NCBI RefSeq assembly: GCF_000449425.2
Contig: NZ_AVHW01000089.1
Location: 124,001-188,000 of the forward strand
DNA: 64,000 nt
Origin: Clostridioides difficile CD160
GTDB lineage: Bacteria > Bacillota > Clostridia > Peptostreptococcales > Peptostreptococcaceae
Reading direction: 5' to 3'
The notes beneath the pieces are model-generated. The model worked only from the letters and a program-made list of their open reading frames with translations, had not been told where the DNA came from and did not search any database. Of this stretch, positions 63,199 to 64,000 are shown one piece after another. Position numbers and translations under genes: made by a program. How positions within the stretch are numbered: position 1 is the stretch's first letter; every line of letters begins with the position of its first letter.

Positions 63199-63921
63199 TT
63201 ATACAAATTTTTTCATTTCTTTCTGTAATCTTGAAATTATTTTCTTTTCAAGTCTAGATATGTAAGACTGAGATATTCCAAGCATTCCAGCAACTTCTTT
63301 TTGTGTTTTTTCGATACCTTTATCTATAAGTCCAAACCTTAATTCCATAATTTGCTTTTCTCTATCGCTTAATCTGTCGAGTGCCATAACCAATAAATCT
63401 CTATCTATTTCTTCTTCGATTATTTTGTATATTTCATCATTTTCTGTACCTAGAACATCAGATAGTAAAAGTTCATTTCCATCTAAATCTATATTTAAAG
63501 GCTCATCAAATGATACTTCTGTTTTCTTTTTATTATTTTTCCTTAAGTACATTAAAATTTCATTTTCGATACATCTTGAAGCATAAGTTGCCAATTTTAT
63601 GTTTTTGTTTAGTTTGAAAGTATTAACTGCTTTTATCAAACCTATAGTTCCTATAGAAATTAAATCTTCTACATCTATACCTGTATTTTCAAACTTTCTA
63701 GATATGTAGACTACTAATCTCAGATTTCTTTCTATCAAAATTGATTTTACACTTTCATCCGTTTCTAGTTTTTGTAAAATTTCCATTTCTTCTTCTGGCT
63801 TTAATGGAGGAGGAAGTATATTTGCCCCTCCCATATAGTATATTCCCTTTGGCTTTATTATTTTTAATTTAATACCTAACATAGTAATAAAGCTTATAAT
63901 TCTTTCTTTCAATCGTAACAT
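63199..63921 (-). CDS. sigE: Early mother-cell sigma factor E (pro-sigma-E)
   Basis: 240 aa. An N-terminal pro-sequence (about 1-29) with hydrophobic [15 protein letters not shown] ends near [13 protein letters not shown], where the SpoIIGA protease cuts. Region 2: [50 protein letters not shown]; region 4: [30 protein letters not shown] precedes ATG 63921. 24 bp after spoIIGA. Confidence 0.98.
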   Translation of the reverse strand: MLRLKERIISFITMLGIKLKIIKPKGIYYMGGANILPPPLKPEEEMEILQKLETDESVKSILIERNLRLVVYISRKFENTGIDVEDLISIGTIGLIKAVNTFKLNKNIKLATYASRCIENEILMYLRKNNKKKTEVSFDEPLNIDLDGNELLLSDVLGTENDEIYKIIEEEIDRDLLVMALDRLSDREKQIMELRFGLIDKGIEKTQKEVAGMLGISQSYISRLEKKIISRLQKEMKKFV

Positions 63922-63945
63922 ATCTTGTCCCCCTTAAATTTTCAC

Positions 63946-64000
63946 CTAAAATCCAGGTAATATATTTGGATTCATTATTGCTCCATATTCTCTATCATTA
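63946..64000 (-). CDS. spoIIGA: SpoIIGA, C-terminal end only (window edge)
   Basis: Only the last 17 codons are visible, ending NDREYGAIMNPNILPGF and TAG at 63948-63946. Identification rests mainly on position: spoIIGA, the membrane aspartic protease that matures pro-sigma-E, precedes sigE in spore-forming Firmicutes. The frame is open to the edge of the window. Confidence 0.75.
   Translation of the reverse strand, partial: NDREYGAIMNPNILPGF

Overview
The window is low-G+C Firmicutes chromosome and almost certainly belongs to Clostridioides difficile or a very close relative. The reasons are the strong AT bias, AGGAGG-type ribosome sites, two T-box leaders, and the cluster spoIIGA-sigE-sigG next to spoIVA. 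An ABC-F protein and an NFACT/Fbp68-type protein also occur in the arrangement I associate with C. difficile. It reads as core chromosome. I see no insertion sequence, prophage, CRISPR array, rRNA or tRNA gene. Most genes are on the minus strand, so operons read from high to low coordinates.

Layout by region. (1) 1-4859: housekeeping operon dapF-yicC-gmk-rpoZ-coaBC-priA (priA cut by the window edge). (2) 5148-19327: threonine aldolase; RqcH (plus strand); an antibiotic-resistance-type ABC-F gene behind a leader that looks like a translational attenuator; uracil permease, pyrR with a PyrR attenuator, an RluD-type synthase and lspA; polysaccharide deacetylase and a DksA-like zinc protein; then CstA with a LytS/LytR-type two-component system. 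(3) 19328-28000: a free-standing plus-strand RNA candidate; a Trp T-box controlling mtnN-trpS; a divergent amino-acid permease/M24 peptidase pair; degV with a divergent TetR gene and a perfect 16-bp operator; a histidine-rich protein; a YitT protein. (4) 28250-38847: ileS (Ile T-box), the division cluster divIVA-ylmH-ylmG-sepF-yggS with an HlyD-like protein at its head, a PfoR/EIIC-like membrane protein, and a UPF0210-ACT pair. (5) 39138-46699: three tandem paralogous secreted or membrane-anchored proteins of unknown function, then spoIVA. (6) 46870-51848: a second permease/M24 module with an MFS transporter and its own TetR regulator. Here the M24 protein has lost most metal ligands. (7) 51916-64000: gpsA-plsY-der-DUF512, then two YIEGIA-family membrane proteins with their small partner, a PhoPR-like pair, pgeF-nrdR-ylmC, sigG, sigE and the last 17 codons of spoIIGA.

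How it fits together. Sporulation is a recurring theme (sigE, sigG, spoIVA, YlmC/YmxH, YIEGIA proteins, possibly the triplet). RNA-based regulation is unusually visible: two T-boxes whose specifier codons (UGG and AUC) can be read directly, a PyrR attenuator, the ABC-F leader, and two candidate small RNAs. Two TetR regulators come with readable operators placed over promoters.

Start codons were re-chosen where a Shine-Dalgarno site decides. All function calls rest on recognised motifs and gene order read by eye; no database search was run.
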